In this document: positions 11,060 through 24,200 of the stretch, piece after piece | Layout of the letters: each line of letters begins with the position of its first letter | Numbering within the stretch: the first letter of the stretch is position 1 | NCBI GenBank assembly: GCA_963930655.1 | Contig: OZ005615.1 | Location: 9,628,001 to 9,692,000 of the forward strand | DNA length: 64,000 nt | Source of the DNA: Myrica gale | Taxonomy: Eukaryota > Streptophyta > Magnoliopsida > Fagales > Myricaceae | Reading direction: 5' to 3' | Notes under the pieces: model-generated | The model's input: only the letters and a program-made list of their open reading frames with translations | Databases searched by the model: none | Told to the model about the DNA's origin: nothing | Position numbers and translations under genes: made by a program

Positions 11060-12952
11060 ATCTATTTCCAACGATGAGGTAGTTGAGTAGGCTACCTTCA
11101 GAGAAAGGACCAAAGTTACACAAACTGCAAATTCCCCAAGGAGGTATAGGAATCTTGTGAAAATCAACAGGTTTATAAAACAAAAGCAAAGCAAATCTTC
11201 TGGAATGTGAGAGGACTGCTTTCAGATTACTGCAGCTACATAAAGGCCCATTTCCTAGGTACTAACATAAAACAATGGTTTGATTTAAAACAATGACAGA
11301 TGTGCATGGCTTTTGGCACTTATATGCAAAATGCTTGTTTCTTCCTTCCTTCATACAAGGAACAATAATACTCTCTAGTTACCCTAAAAAACAAAAAGAG
11401 TACTCCAGAAGCAGATTCCAATTGTCTGATTATCATAGTAACTGACAACATTCCATACTTGTACACTGCATTTAAGGATCTCTCTTAACAGAACATGCTT
11501 CAAGTAGGAATCAGTCTCTATGAAACCCAAAATCCGTAAGATTTTAAACAGAAGCTGGGACTAAATTCGAAACGTGTTCTCGGAATATGCCCCAGTACTG
11601 CTCCTGACCCTCAAACTGGCCGATTGGGAGCAACCTTTCAATATTTGCTCCAAGAAAATTATGCGTGAAGCCAAGGTGCTTGAACCATTGCTCCTGCTTA
11701 ATCACTTTGATCAGGCTTAGGAATGCTAAGGGATTACCTCAATCAAAACAATTTGTATGAAGATCAATTGTTCAAGCATGAAACTCGCAATTTATCCAAA
11801 TTTCACCATTATAAGTTGCCAACCAAGCATGAGACTACACCCCAACAAACCAAGAGGTACTAACTAGCAAAAGTAAATAAGTTGACACTCCAAATTGCAA
11901 GCTATATCTAAATCTCACTTCATATGTGTAAAAACCGCAGAGTAGACCTATTCAACTTGATTTAATAGCTCAAATAAAAGACTTTCTTCATTCAAGCAGT
12001 TCATTTTAAAACAATGTGAAACAAACCAATCTCCTATTCTACAGAACTTTGGAAGCAACTTTAGATCAACTTAAATGGCCTAGCTTAGCCAAAGCTGAAA
12101 GATAACAGGCTGTACACCTCCATCCTCCCCCTCTTCTTTCTTTTTCCTAAATATGCCCCACTGAAGAAGTTGGAGAAGCCAAGTAATGGCTTCTTATGCT
12201 TCTCCCCTTACAAGAGAGCTTTAGATGATTTACTATAGCCGGAAAATCCTTTGAATGGTTGCTTCAACAGTATGTGGTCTCCTCAATTCACGACTTAAAC
12301 CACAAATCACAAGAGTAAGTTGATAATGGAAGGGTAATCAGCATAAAATTCCGGATAAACTATCCTATAACATAACAGGTCACGAGTCCAACACCTCAGA
12401 ATAAGATAGAACTCCGTTGAAACCACATGTTAAACTTCTTAAGAGATATTTGATAATAAACTAGCCAATATTCAAGGCAAAGAAGCAAAAGAAGAAAAGG
12501 GGGCATAAGCTGCCTACTTATAAAGACCGGAAATCAAGCACCGAATGTCTCCAGCCAGCATAATACCAGTTAACCTGATATTCATCAAAACAAATAAAAA
12601 AGATAATTTAATCTACGGTTGAATATGCATGCATTTTCTCGTAAATAGAGACTTTCAATTGAATTCGTGAATTTCAAACAGACTCAATCGACTGACTGAT
12701 CGGGTACGACCGGAAGCAAAACAGGTGAAAGAATAGTGCAAAACGCAGAATGCGTCTTTATTCTCGAGGAAAATGCAAGAAAAGGAAAAGATAAATTGCA
12801 AGCCTAGGACTTCACATTAACAAGATCCCCGATTTTGCCAAATACTTTACGTCTCGACCGAGCTCGCAGCAATTTTAAAAGGCATATAAACTCGCTTCCG
12901 GGGTATTTTTCCGATTTTCCTCGGGAAATAAAGAGGTATTAATTGGATTTAC
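11060..12952 (-). other. Leader intron of the DUF641 gene
   Basis: There is no protein-like frame in this 1.9 kb. It runs from the donor at 12951-12952 to an acceptor in front of the coding exon, with candidate acceptors TTTGCAG (about 11,122) and CTCTGAAG (about 11,101). Nothing else is recognised inside. Confidence 0.45.
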
Positions 12953-13030
12953 CTAGTAGTCGAAGATCTCCCCGAATGTGCAAGACGAAGGCATCTCTGA
13001 AGAGCCCGAGCTCCGTTAAGGTTTAGCCTA
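12953..13030 (-). other. Predicted 5' leader exon of the DUF641 gene, with a 13-codon uORF
   Basis: On the minus strand a TATA-like box at 13051-13060 is followed by leader-like sequence ending at a good donor, CTACTAG/GTAAATCC (exon end 12953). The leader contains a short upstream frame, ATG at 12992-12994 to TAG at 12953-12955, encoding MPSSCTFGEIFDY. Its stop codon is the last three bases of the exon. The acceptor joining it to the coding exon is probably near 11,096-11,125. Transcript boundaries are inferred. Confidence 0.45.
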
Positions 13031-13050
13031 TCCCTGACAAAGGTAAACCC

Positions 13051-13060
13051 TCTATATAAA
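13051..13060 (-). promoter_or_regulatory. TATA box of the DUF641 gene
   Basis: The minus strand reads TTTATATAGA here, about 25-30 bp ahead of the predicted leader exon. This is a conventional plant TATA element in a suitable position. No other promoter element was assigned. Confidence 0.45.
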
Positions 13061-13656
13061 AGACTAGAAAGTAAACATATTTCCGGAATTCCTTTCCTTT
13101 TTCTTTACATACGTACTATTTAGGGATAAATATATATTCGTACCTAAAATAATCCATTATACTTGAAAGGTCACCGAAAGACTAAAATCTTGATATATTT
13201 TAAATTATTTCTCGTTTTTGCTTTCCTAAAATAGACATTGTTATTCTTTTCTTATCTCAAACTTAAAATAAAAATTGATCGCTTTTTATAATATATATTT
13301 TTAAATATAATTGTAAAATTTTGCGTAAAGATTGATGCTGTTATCATTCACCTTCATATATCATAATTATTCATCATTAACAATAAATAATGAAAAAGAC
13401 TTTTTTCTCCCTCGAGATGACCAAATTTTCATGAGTTTGACTGTCGTTTCTCGAGTAGATTAAAATACTAAAGGGTCTGCCGTTTTTGTGGCGGAAAGCA
13501 GAACGGACATATTACGTAGTACGTACGTTTCTATTACTCTGCAGTCTCTGACTCTCTGTTAACCTGTTTTTATTGTCTTTTTTCGCTGAAAGGATCTGAG
13601 CCATTCAACTATCTCATTAATGTGCTGGCAGGTTTATAACCCTCGTTATGACATAT

Positions 13657-13850
13657 GGCCGTTTGTTTTCTAAAATTTTCACCGCTTAATATTTTCAAAT
13701 AATTTTTGTCTCCTTATTAAATTATTAAATAATATTATATTATTCAATTAAATCTTTTCTCTACCCACTTTTCTATAAAATACTATATTTTTTCACAAAC
13801 TCCAATACTTAAAATTTTCAAAACTCCAATATTTTCATAAACAAACACCA
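13657..13850. mobile_element. MITE (GGCCGTTTGTTTTC type)
   Basis: An AT-rich element of about 190 bp lies in the shared upstream region of the divergent DUF641 and Ycf20-like genes. The ends are GGCCGTTTGTTTTCTAAAAT and, at the right, TTTTCATAAACAAACACC. It is strikingly similar to 46527-46727 in the same orientation, sharing TAAATAATATTATA, CAAACTCCAATACTTAAAAT and TTTTCAAAAC. Confidence 0.7.
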
Positions 13851-13921
13851 CCTAGGTCTCTTAGGATTAGGACCGAATCCGGACCGGGCGGACCCATTCC
13901 TTTCATCCACATAAAAGAATT

Positions 13922-14148
13922 CAAACCCTAATATAAGTTTTTTTTTGGCTAAATAAAACCCTAATATAAGTCGAGTGAAAAGGGATTTAGAAAAAAAAAG
14001 TCGAGTGAAAAGGGAAAGAAAAAACGACGAACAAAAGAAAGAGCAAGGAAAGATCTGTCATCAACGTCCACGACCATAGAAGAAGAAGAACGACGAACAA
14101 AAGAAAGAGCAAGGAAAGATCTGTCATCAACGTCCACGACCATAGCAG
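13922..14148 (+). repeat. Nested local duplications in the Ycf20-like gene leader
   Basis: Three duplications lie within about 225 bp. AAACCCTAATATAAG occurs at about 13,923 and 13,956; these contain telo-box (AAACCCTAA) motifs. AGTCGAGTGAAAAGGGA occurs at about 13,969 and 13,999. A 57-bp unit beginning AACGACGAACAAAAG occurs identically at 14023-14079 and 14089-14145. The region probably spans the promoter and transcription start of the next gene. Confidence 0.75.
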
Positions 14149-15364
14149 AAGAAGAAGAAGCAACGCAAAGTAGAACCTCAAAGCTCGATTTACTCCCGGT
14201 TTCCTATCGTAAGAACATTTCTTTCTTCTTCTTCTTTTTTCATCAGCGATCTCTGTTAGTCGCATTAATCTGTAATTTAGCCATTGTTATTAATGGAGTA
14301 TTCCATTTCCAGCAATCGCTAATTGTCTTTTATTATCAAAATGTTTAGCGAAAAAACCCATGGGCTATTTATTATGAGCGAGTTCACTCGTCCTCCTTCT
14401 CTCCCTCTCTTTGGGGCTACTACTTTTTGCTTCAACTTTATGGTTTAGAATGTGTGATTTTTCCAGCTTAGCGAACATAACCCAGAAAGGTATAGCTGTG
14501 TGAACCGCCGAGAAATCGGAAGCTTATAAATTTACCGGAGGTATAATGATTCCTCGCTGAAACCAATGGAACAAAGTAGCTTAACATCTTGACTTTGAGG
14601 GTGGGAAGAATGAGAAAGAATACGTTTATTGGGGGAAAGTTCAGGCTGGTAGCGTTGTAAATCCAAAATATATACGTGATTTGAATCTCTTTTGGGGTTG
14701 GGGATATGGAATCACATAATGCATTCAATCTCTTGCAATTGGCTCTCCGTATGTGATGAAGCAAAGAGAGGAAGTTTAGCAAAGAAACGAATTAGAACTG
14801 GGCTCCTAATAAATCCTGCATGGTAACTTAAGATAAGCACTTAAGTATCCACGAATTAAATTGAAGGTTTTTTCAGTGCCTTGTTAATCTGGCTTTGGTT
14901 TTTGTATAGACCGATGTTGATCAGGCTATTGGCACTGTTCTTTTAGTGAACCCCCGTTTCTTTTACTTCCTTTCTTTTTTCTTTTTCCTGGCGAGGAGTA
15001 TACTGTCGGAATGCTATGTTGATACATTTTGCATAAATGAGACTAGACTATGTACATATTCAATGAGCTTGCAACACCATGTTTGATGTTTACTAAATGT
15101 TTATGCAGTCCAAAATAAAATCAAACTAGTTGTTCCAGAATAGATGGCAATCAAAAAGACTCAACGGTGATTTTATGAGGAGAGATTGCCACCACAAAGT
15201 GTGAAAACCATTTGATCAGCCAAGTTGTGTCCTCCAATTATAAAAAAAGCGGGGAATACTGGAGAATATATTAGCCCCCACCGTTTTGTAGGTGCCTGCA
15301 GTTATACTCCTTTCCATCACATTTTCAATGATATTTAGTGAATAGTTTCTTGCAGGGATTTTGC

Positions 15365-16482
15365 ATGTTAATGGCCATCACTGCCTTGTTGCCTACCCCT
15401 CGAGGAAATGCTGTGCTTCCATCTCCCAAGCAAGGTGTGGGATTGAGAGTTGCAATTGTGTGCTTTGTGTCACGCTTTCATCAGACTACTGCATCTGATC
15501 AGAAACTCCACTCTAGTTGCAGTTTCTATCATGTATGCCAACCATTGTTTGTCAACAATTTCAAGTAAGTCTCAGTGGGAATAGATGCTCAAATTCGATG
15601 CTTTTAGGAGTATTTTCTGATAGGATTTGGTGGAATATTTGTTGGGCACCTATACGTCTTTTAATACTCATGGAAAGATGTTATGTGCTCAAATTCAATT
15701 GTACGTTTGCATCCCTGGCCACTGTTTTGTTTGCATCAGAATCTCTCTCTTTTTTTTTCTTTTTTTTTAATATACTCAGTTGATATGCTTCTCAAGTAAC
15801 TGTATTAGCTACATTTTCTCCTCTTCTTTTTCCATTTTACCTTCCTTTTCCCCTTTGTTTAATAAGAAGATCTTGCTTGTTCTTCAAAACATATCATGGT
15901 CGTGTTTCTTCTAGGGAGAAGCTTTTTTCACTTTCTGGCAGAGGTTGCAAATTAGTTAATAATTAATTTGTCTTTGCGTATAACTCTAGATTCCTTTTTG
16001 AACTGTTCAGAAGGATTACCTGGTCTACTAGAAGCAATGTGGATAGCCGTGGATTTGATCCTTCTCCTGCAAATAGCCCCAGTGGGGAAACCCGTTTAAT
16101 AAGAGTCATCCAAGCTATTCAAGCCAAGGTAGGTGCACGAATTCAGGAGATAAGGAAAAATCTTCCAATGAAGTTACTCTTTTTCTTGGTGGGGTTTTAC
16201 TGTGCAACTGCCTTTGCTACTGTCATTGGGCAAACAGGAGACTGGGACATTCTATCTGCGGCATTGGCTGTGGTTGTTGTTGAGGGCATTGGGGCCCTCA
16301 TGTATAGGGAATCTCTTCCTTTAGTGAACAAGATTAGGAGCCTGATCACGATGTTTAATTATTGGAAGGCTGGGCTTTCGCTAGGTCTGTTCTTGGATTC
16401 ATTTAAATATGGAATGGATGACATTTTTGGATCGAGTAACCCCTTTACTTTTGAAACAATTTTTTTCAACATAATCTTTTAG
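15365..16482 (+). CDS. Ycf20-like protein, plastid-targeted (DUF565)
   Basis: Two coding exons are joined: 15365-15564 and 16011-16482, giving 223 residues. The donor is TTTCAA/GTAAGT and the acceptor GTTCAG/AAGG; the join reads NNFKRITWSTRSN in frame. The first exon encodes a Ser/Thr/basic leader starting MLMAITALLPTPRGNAVL, consistent with a plastid transit peptide. The second exon carries the Ycf20 core: RLIRVIQAIQAKVGARIQEI, KLLFFLVGFYCATAFATVIG, a second membrane segment ILSAALAVVVVEGIGALMY, and MFNYWKAGLSLGLFLDSFKY. Ycf20 homologues are thylakoid or envelope membrane proteins. Two Arabidopsis relatives (NPQ6, NPQ7) affect non-photochemical quenching, so a role in light-energy dissipation is inferred. 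An upstream leader exon probably begins near 14,100, with a donor near 14,209 and an acceptor at 15,351-15,355. Confidence 0.88.
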
Positions 16483-18207
16483 CACCTGGCTCTTTGTATG
16501 CTGTTAACTCTTGTATTATCTGGCTGAGCAAGGTGAAGTGGCCGGAAAGCATCACTCAGGACCTGAATGCACCTGTGGGAGCAACATCACAGGTGGAGAG
16601 CCGTAGACATAAATTGGAAATGACTTGAGGCAGCAAGGATAGGGCTGACTACATTGAATTTAACACCAGATCTGGCCTTTGGATAACTGTAATTGCGGAA
16701 CAAAGATTATGGAACCAGTTTGGGAATGAATTTAACACCAGATATGCATGGTGAAATTGCCTTGGAGCTGACACTAAGAAATCTGCTGCCTTTTCTAGCT
16801 TTTATGTTCCATTCTGTTGCAATTCTAAGAGTCAAAATCACTGCTTGGCACCAGCGAGATTCTACAAGCTAGAGGCGTTGATTCTGCAGGGCCATTAGGC
16901 GATCTCGATCCAAAGATCTATTTTGGATGTAAAGAAGATGAGAGGATATTCACATTGCCTTGTTTAAACATGATTCATCTTTCTTGCAAACATTGGATTT
17001 GTCTCTTTGAGAAGGAACAGTGAGCCTCTAAATAGATCAAGCTGCCTCTGCCCAGCCGAGGACGCCAAACTCAATTGATGTCTTCGAAGCCAAAGTCAAT
17101 TTAAGCGAAGGGATCATCTTGTTTGTACATGAGCTAAGTCGGGGGTCTTTTTTTTACTGGTTTTGTTTGCAGGTGATTGCCTTTAGTTATACTTACATGC
17201 GGTTCAAGATCATTGGGTCCAAGTCACTTTTTGTTCGTGTCAATCACAAAGAACACATTACTTTTTTGTTGAGGTGGATCAAAAAGAGATCGGGGCCTAA
17301 CCACGTAAAGCATCTGAAGTCTAGAATTGAGGCTGCCTCCTGGCGACTTCAATATATGTCTTCGATGAGGTTTTCCTCATTACAACTATTGTTGTCTCTT
17401 GACAAACGGGATTGTCAAAAGCTTTATTTTTTTGTTTTTTGTATTTTTTGGTTTCCATCCAGTCGTACAACTCAGTTATTGTTTTTTTTTTTGGTTATTG
17501 ATTCTTGAATTTGGGTCCAATTACATTGCTGTGAGGCTAATCGTTTGGTCTCTCTCTCTCTCTCTCGTGTGAATGTGAGTGAAAAGAAGGAACTCTTTCA
17601 CATACCGAGAGTCACAAACACACCAAACAAGAGAACCGCTCGATCTAACACTGCTAGCTAATCTTCCTTCATCGAAAGAACTTCTATATCTTTACCCATT
17701 TTAATTAACCAATTATTCTTTTACCATCCATGCGACTTACTCCGGTGGACTACTTCGAACCGTATAAAACTATTTGGGTCTCTCGGGTGGTCAAATTTCC
17801 AACTTCTCAAGGTGCTTGTCCCTACAGCAATCATCGTCGAAACGAGCCTAAGTAACAGCAGGCGTTGCATGTAAGATTTAACGTAGGACTCAATCGAATT
17901 GTCTCTCAAGTTGCAATGGAAGTCAAATTACTTTGCCATTATTATCAAGTTTTTAGCTTAATAGAAAATGGGAGTATAGAACAAGAGTCACCTTTACATC
18001 AAATACCAGTCAGGCATTTATAGGTATAAACAATTTACAGTAAGGGCTATTTTTATGATATGCTTGACCACAGGCAAGGTCTCATACAACCACTTAATTA
18101 CACATGGGGAGTTAGTGCCGGGCAATTTATGATATGTATCAGTTATGATGTAGGGCCAAGTCCGCAGGAGTCTCAAATGCTATCCAAGAATAAGTAAAAT
18201 CCTTCAA
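16483..18207. other. 3' flank of the Ycf20-like gene and intergenic sequence
   Basis: The beginning is probably 3' untranslated sequence of the Ycf20-like gene. ATTTAACACCAGAT occurs twice (about 16,659 and 16,731). An open frame of 129 residues at 17119-17508 has no recognisable domain and is poly-T rich, so it is not called as a gene. A (TC)n microsatellite lies at about 17,549-17,567. Confidence 0.4.
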
Positions 18208-21200
18208 TTATGCATCAATGTCAGGGCCTGGATAAGCTGGTAGGCTCATAATCCGCTTGTCCAGGACGGGGCCTCCTACAGTGAAATGATATAGACTCTG
18301 AAAATTTGATCCTTTTAACCCCAGGATTCTATGCACTGCAAAACAACATAAGGAGAAAATTTCATGATTGCATTTCCAGGACATGCAAAATGCATGAGAT
18401 CATACAATGAGAAGGATTAGATGACATACGTAACAAAAGGAGCTTTTTATCTATATATCAAGTGTTACTATGGTTTAGTACAAAACTCGTCAAGACTAGC
18501 AGAACAATTTCTGAGTCAACGTTCTAATATCTTTACTATATATCAAGTGTTACTTTGGTTAAGAACAAAGTTGTCAAGACAAGCATGACAGTTTCTGAGT
18601 CAACGTTCTAATATCTTTCAGATCTATCCAGGTTCGAAGAATTTCTGCCTGACGTTAGTTTATAAGGCACTCTGATGCTTAAGTAATTTAAGCTGGGGAA
18701 TTGGAATGATATTAGTCTTTTAGAAATGTGACTGGCTAACTGGGTACTATTTTCCTCTCACAAATGCAATGCCACATAATCATTCGAATGCAATATAACA
18801 TCATTGGAATAGATTCCTAATACATGGAGAAAGGTGGGTTTTCATTCAATTATGGCTCCTTCATACTCAACGCCAGTTGTTATCTACAAGCATGACCGAG
18901 GGTTTCCCGAGTTAGACTCTGGTTGAAGTACACTTCGAGGCAGTTTAGTACTGTGGTTCTTGTGAAAGCCATCTCTTGCACATCTTGGAGTAATATATGG
19001 GAGGGAGACTGTCTATAAGTTGGAAGTAAAAACGTTGAATGCAGACTATCATGGGACCTAAGGTTGTGAAGTTAAAAAACACATATTTTTTTTGATAAGT
19101 AAGCCAATCTCATTAGAAATAGTGAAAACAGTACAAAGGTTATACCGGAATCACTGATCCAAACAAGCAAGAAAGCTAAGAAAATCATCTAAATCCACAA
19201 AAGGGCATCTAAGCATAGAATTAGCCCAACAAAAAAGGGAAAACAACAAAGCCCCCTGCAATCTGTCAAGAGACAAGGAACAGTCTTCAAAACATCTACT
19301 ATTGCGCTCCCTCCAAAGACACCACCAAATACAGGATGATATCAATCTCCAGATAGCCTTCGCGATTGGATTGGAAAACTTTCTCTTCCAACACCATAGC
19401 ACTTCCACCACCTTCTCAGGCATAACCCAATGAAAATTCAGAAGACAGAGCACATGAGACCACAACCCTCGCGCTAAAGGGCAATGCAACAAAACATGGT
19501 CAACAGACTCCCCGTCACATCTACATAAGAAGCACCAATCCACAACATACAAACCCCTCCTACGAAGATTATCAATAGTTAGAATCTTCCCAAGAGAGGC
19601 CTCCCACACAAAAAAGGAGACTCTGTAGGGACACCAAGACCGCCAAACACCCCTCCACGGGAAAGGCAAAGAATCCCCACCCGAAAGCAACCCATACATA
19701 GACTTGACAGAAAACACCCCTCCCTTAGTACCCAACCAAACCATCTTGTCAACCTCCCCTCTTCTTAAAATCTTCCCATATAACAACGCAAAAAAGGAAG
19801 AGAATTCCTCCAACTCCCAATCATTTGCAGCTCTAGAGAACGAAACATCCCAAACCACATGATCACCATCAGCCACAAGACAATCAGCCACCATAGCCTC
19901 CTTATACCGGGACAAGGAAAACACACTAGGAAAAGCGAGACTCAAAGGCTTCTCCCCACACCAACTATCATGCCAGAAGCTCACTCTAACTCCATTTCCC
20001 ACTCTAAAGCTAATATGCTTGCTGAAGACATCCCACCCTTTACTAATGTACCTCCAAAGACTAACACCATAAGAACCACGAACCGAGATGGTGTTCCAAT
20101 CACCTGCCGTACAACCATATTTTTCAGCAATCACCAACCTCCACAACCGATCTCTCTCAACCATGAATCTCCATAACCATTTACTTAGGAGAGCCATATT
20201 AAACACCTTGATATTACGAATGCCCAACCCTCCACATTGCAAAGGGGAGCACACCTTGTCCCATTTCACAAGATGAAATTTATTAACACCACCCCCACTA
20301 CCCCACAAGAAATCTCTCTGGATTTTCTCCATCCTTCTTGCCACCACCGTCGGAATAGGAAACAAGGAAAGAAAATAAGTCGGAAGGCTTGAGAGCGTAG
20401 ATTTAATGAGAGTTAATCTACCACCCTTAGAGAGATACATACGCTTCCAACTAGCCAACCTTTTCTCCATCCTCTCAAGGATCCCATCCCAAATCTGAAT
20501 ATTTTTGAAAGAGGCACCCAACGGTAAGCCAAGGTACGTAATAGGCAAAGAAGATATTCTGCACCCCAAAATACCCGCCAACTCCCTCACATGCTCCACC
20601 CTACCGATAGGAATGACCTCAGATTTTTCCAGGTTGATCTTGAGACCCGAAACCGCCTCAAAGCACAGTAGAAGGCATCTCAGACTACGGATCTAACTCT
20701 CCTCCGCCCCACACATCACAAGAGTATCATCAGCAAAAAGGAGATGCGAAATAGAAACCCCACCATCCGAGCCCCGACCAACCTTAAACCCCTCAATAAC
20801 ACCATGCAAAGCCACCCTCTCCATCATACGGCTAAAAGCCTCCATCACAATGACAAACAACAGGGGAGAAAGAGGATCTCCTTGATGCAAGCCACGGGAG
20901 CTACTAAAAAAACCTTCAGGAGATCCATTAACAATCACCGAAAATTTCACAGTCGAAATGCAAAAGAAAATCCAGCTACACTATCTCGCACCAAAACCGC
21001 ACCTCCGAAGAAGATACATTAGGAAATTCCAATTTACGTGGTCATATGCTTTTTGTACATCTAATTTGCAAAGCAAACCTGTGTTGCCCGTCCTCATTCT
21101 GGAGTCAATACATTCATTCGCCACAAGCACTGAGTCCAAAATTTGCCTACCCCTCACAAAATGCTTGCCTACCCCTCACAAAAGCATTTTGTGAAGGGGA

Positions 21201-24200
21201 AATAATCTTGTCCAGCACACTCTTCAACCTATTCGCAAGAACCTTAGCAAGAATCTTATACACGCCTCCTACAAGACAAATGGGTCGAAAATCCTTAAGC
21301 TCAACAGCCCCGTGAATCTTAGGGATGAGGACAATAAAAGAAGCATTCAAACTTCTAACAAATTTCCCCTCCCTAGCAAACTCATCAAACATCAACAAGA
21401 CATCCCGCTTCACCACATCCCAACAAGATTGAAAGAACGCAAGAGAGAAACCGTCCAGGCCTGGGGCCTTATCTCCATTCAATCTTCTCATCACATTGGT
21501 AACCTCCTCCTCCACAAAAGGCCTCTCCATCCACTCCGCATCCTCTCTAGAAATGGAGTCAAATTCCAGCCCATCCAAAGAAGGGCGCCACTCAAACGGC
21601 TCCTGGTACAACGAAGAGTAATAGCTAATGATTGCATCAGAAATCACCAAGGGGTCCTCCACAACATCTCCCTCCACATGCAAGCTAGAAATACAATTAG
21701 CTCGCCGATTAGAGTTGGCAATCCTATGGAAGAACTTTGTGCAACGATCTCCCTCCTTCAACCATAACATCCGTGATTTCTGCCTCCAACTCACTTCTTC
21801 CAAATCAAGCAAATGATCTAACTCCCGAGAAACCGACAACCGTCTCGCATACCCCTCCTCATCAAGCATACCCCCCTCATCTAAGCCATCCAAAGAAGAG
21901 AGCTCATGCAACAACTCCTCTTTACGAAAGTTTAAATCCCCAAAAACCTCCTTATTCCAAACTTTCAGATCCGTCTTCAAAGCTTTAAGCTTCTGATTGA
22001 GCACAAAACTAGGAGACCCTCTAAACTCATACCTCTGCCACCACTCCCGCACCATCTCCACAAACCCATCCACTTTGAGCCACATATTCTCGAAACGAAA
22101 AGGTTTGTTGACCCCCCCTAACCTTCCACCCTCCAACAGGAGCGGAAAATGGTCTGAATACAATCTAGGCAAACGTCGCTGAGTCAACCCAGAATACACA
22201 GACTCCCAACATGAACTGACCAGGAAACGGTCAATCCTAGACCACGATTGAGAGTTCCTGCCATTCGACCACGTAAACAACCCCCCAGCCATTTCAAGAT
22301 CCACCAACCCACACTCGTCAATGAATTCCGAAAACGCCCTCGTAGCACTTCGATTACCCCCAAGACCCGACCTCTCACTTGCAAAACGAATGACATTAAA
22401 ATCACCCCCAATGCACCAAGGGAGATTCCATAACGACCGGATCCCAACCAACTCATCCCACAAAAGCCTCCTACTACTATCATCATTCGAACCGTAAACA
22501 CCAGAGAAGATCCACATAAAACCATCCTCGACATTCTTGAATAACACCGAAATAGAATAGGAGCCGACACATGACTCGACCATCTCCAACACACGCGAGT
22601 CCCACAGAATCAAAATGCCACCCGAAGCACCATCAGACTCCAAACAACACCAACTCACATGAGACCCTCCCCACAACCGTCTCACAAAGGCCCTAGACAC
22701 AAACGACACCTTAGTCTCTTGAAGACAAATTAGATCCGTTTTCCACCTTCTCAACAAATTCCCCACTCTTTTGCATTTCACCCTATCATTCAAACCCCTC
22801 ACATTCCAACTGATAATTCTAGGCTTCATGAAACATTATCAGCGACCCTCCCCAAAATCCTACACCTCCTAGAGCTTGAGCCCCTAACATCATAATTCAC
22901 TGAAGATTTCAAAGCCCTAAGCTCCCTCACCATTTTGCCACCTGACTTGGCCACTGATATCCCAACACTCTCCCCCCTCTCCTTCTCTAAAGCAGCAAAC
23001 AAATTCAATAGATCCCTTTCATACCCTTCACACGAAACCCCTACCAGATTCCTAAATGACGATACCATATTAAGGACCCAGTTAGAGGGAGCAACCGAGC
23101 CGTCCTCAAACGGCAAAAGCATACACAAAGGCTCCACAACTATAGCATTCTCCTCGCTCTCACAAAGAGTCAACTCCCCTTCCCTGGACGAAGCCGCCAA
23201 CAGCCCACAAGAAGAACCAGCTTCACATGCTCCCGCGCCAACGCCTTCTTCCCCACCTCCTTTAGCTGCCTCAGCAACATCGGCAGAGAGCACACAACCC
23301 TTCAGCAAAACCTCCCTGGGCTTCTGCGGCACAACCCCAGCTCCTGCGACCCCGCCTCCCATGGGGCCCACCGCATTCACTGCTGAATACTTCGAAATTT
23401 CCAATCCAACACCAAGCGGTTCAGCCCTGCCACCCATAGAGCCCCCCACCTCCACCCCCGAAACTGCCGAATCATCCTGGGCTGGCTGACGAACCATCAA
23501 AGCACCAGAGCAGATGCGCATGACAGGCACCTCCATGGCCGACGACAACCCACCAGGTCCCAGTGCCTCCACGACCTCGACAGGACACGCCGGAGCACTT
23601 TCACCCTTCGCCGGCGTCATCAGGTCCTTCTCCGGGAAGCCCACTTCACACTCGGCAAGATATGGTCCACCGACACCCAGCCTATGCGACGTGGGAGCAG
23701 ACTCCTCCGAGGCCGACGAAAACCCGCCAGGTCCCAGAGCCTCCACGACCACGACAGAACTCGCCGGAGCACTTGCGCCCTTCGCCGGCGTCATCTGGTT
23801 CACCTCCGGGAAGCCCACTGCACTCTCGGCTAGAATCGGACCACCGATACCCAGCCCATGCGACGTGAGAGCATATACGGGCTCAAAATCGCACTCTAAA
23901 ACAGCCTGGGGAGATGGGCTTTCGACACGATCTGGAGAGATGGGCCCACGGCCCATAACCTGCCCCACGTTCCCCTCTTTAAGATGACTGGGCGAGCTCC
24001 CATCGATAGGAAGCACCGGACCCTTGTCAACCCCCGAAGCCTCAAGTGTAAATTCACAGACCGCGCACTGCAGTGACTTCCTGGGCCCCACCTCCACGCT
24101 CGTGCTTTTGGCCAGTGCAATGAGACCCTCCAGCTCACATTTGATACGCATTAAATGTTCCCATAGCACGCCTACAGCCCCAGTTGTCATTGCAGGTGCT

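Noticed and set aside
16039..16482. Recent plastid DNA transfer as an explanation for the Ycf20-like gene
   Set aside because: The gene has a spliceosomal intron, a transit-peptide-like exon and nuclear codon context. It is an established nuclear gene, not a fresh plastid insert.
17119..17508. 129-codon plus-strand frame
   Set aside because: No recognisable domain, low-complexity poly-T end and no supporting splice or start context; possibly 3' untranslated sequence.
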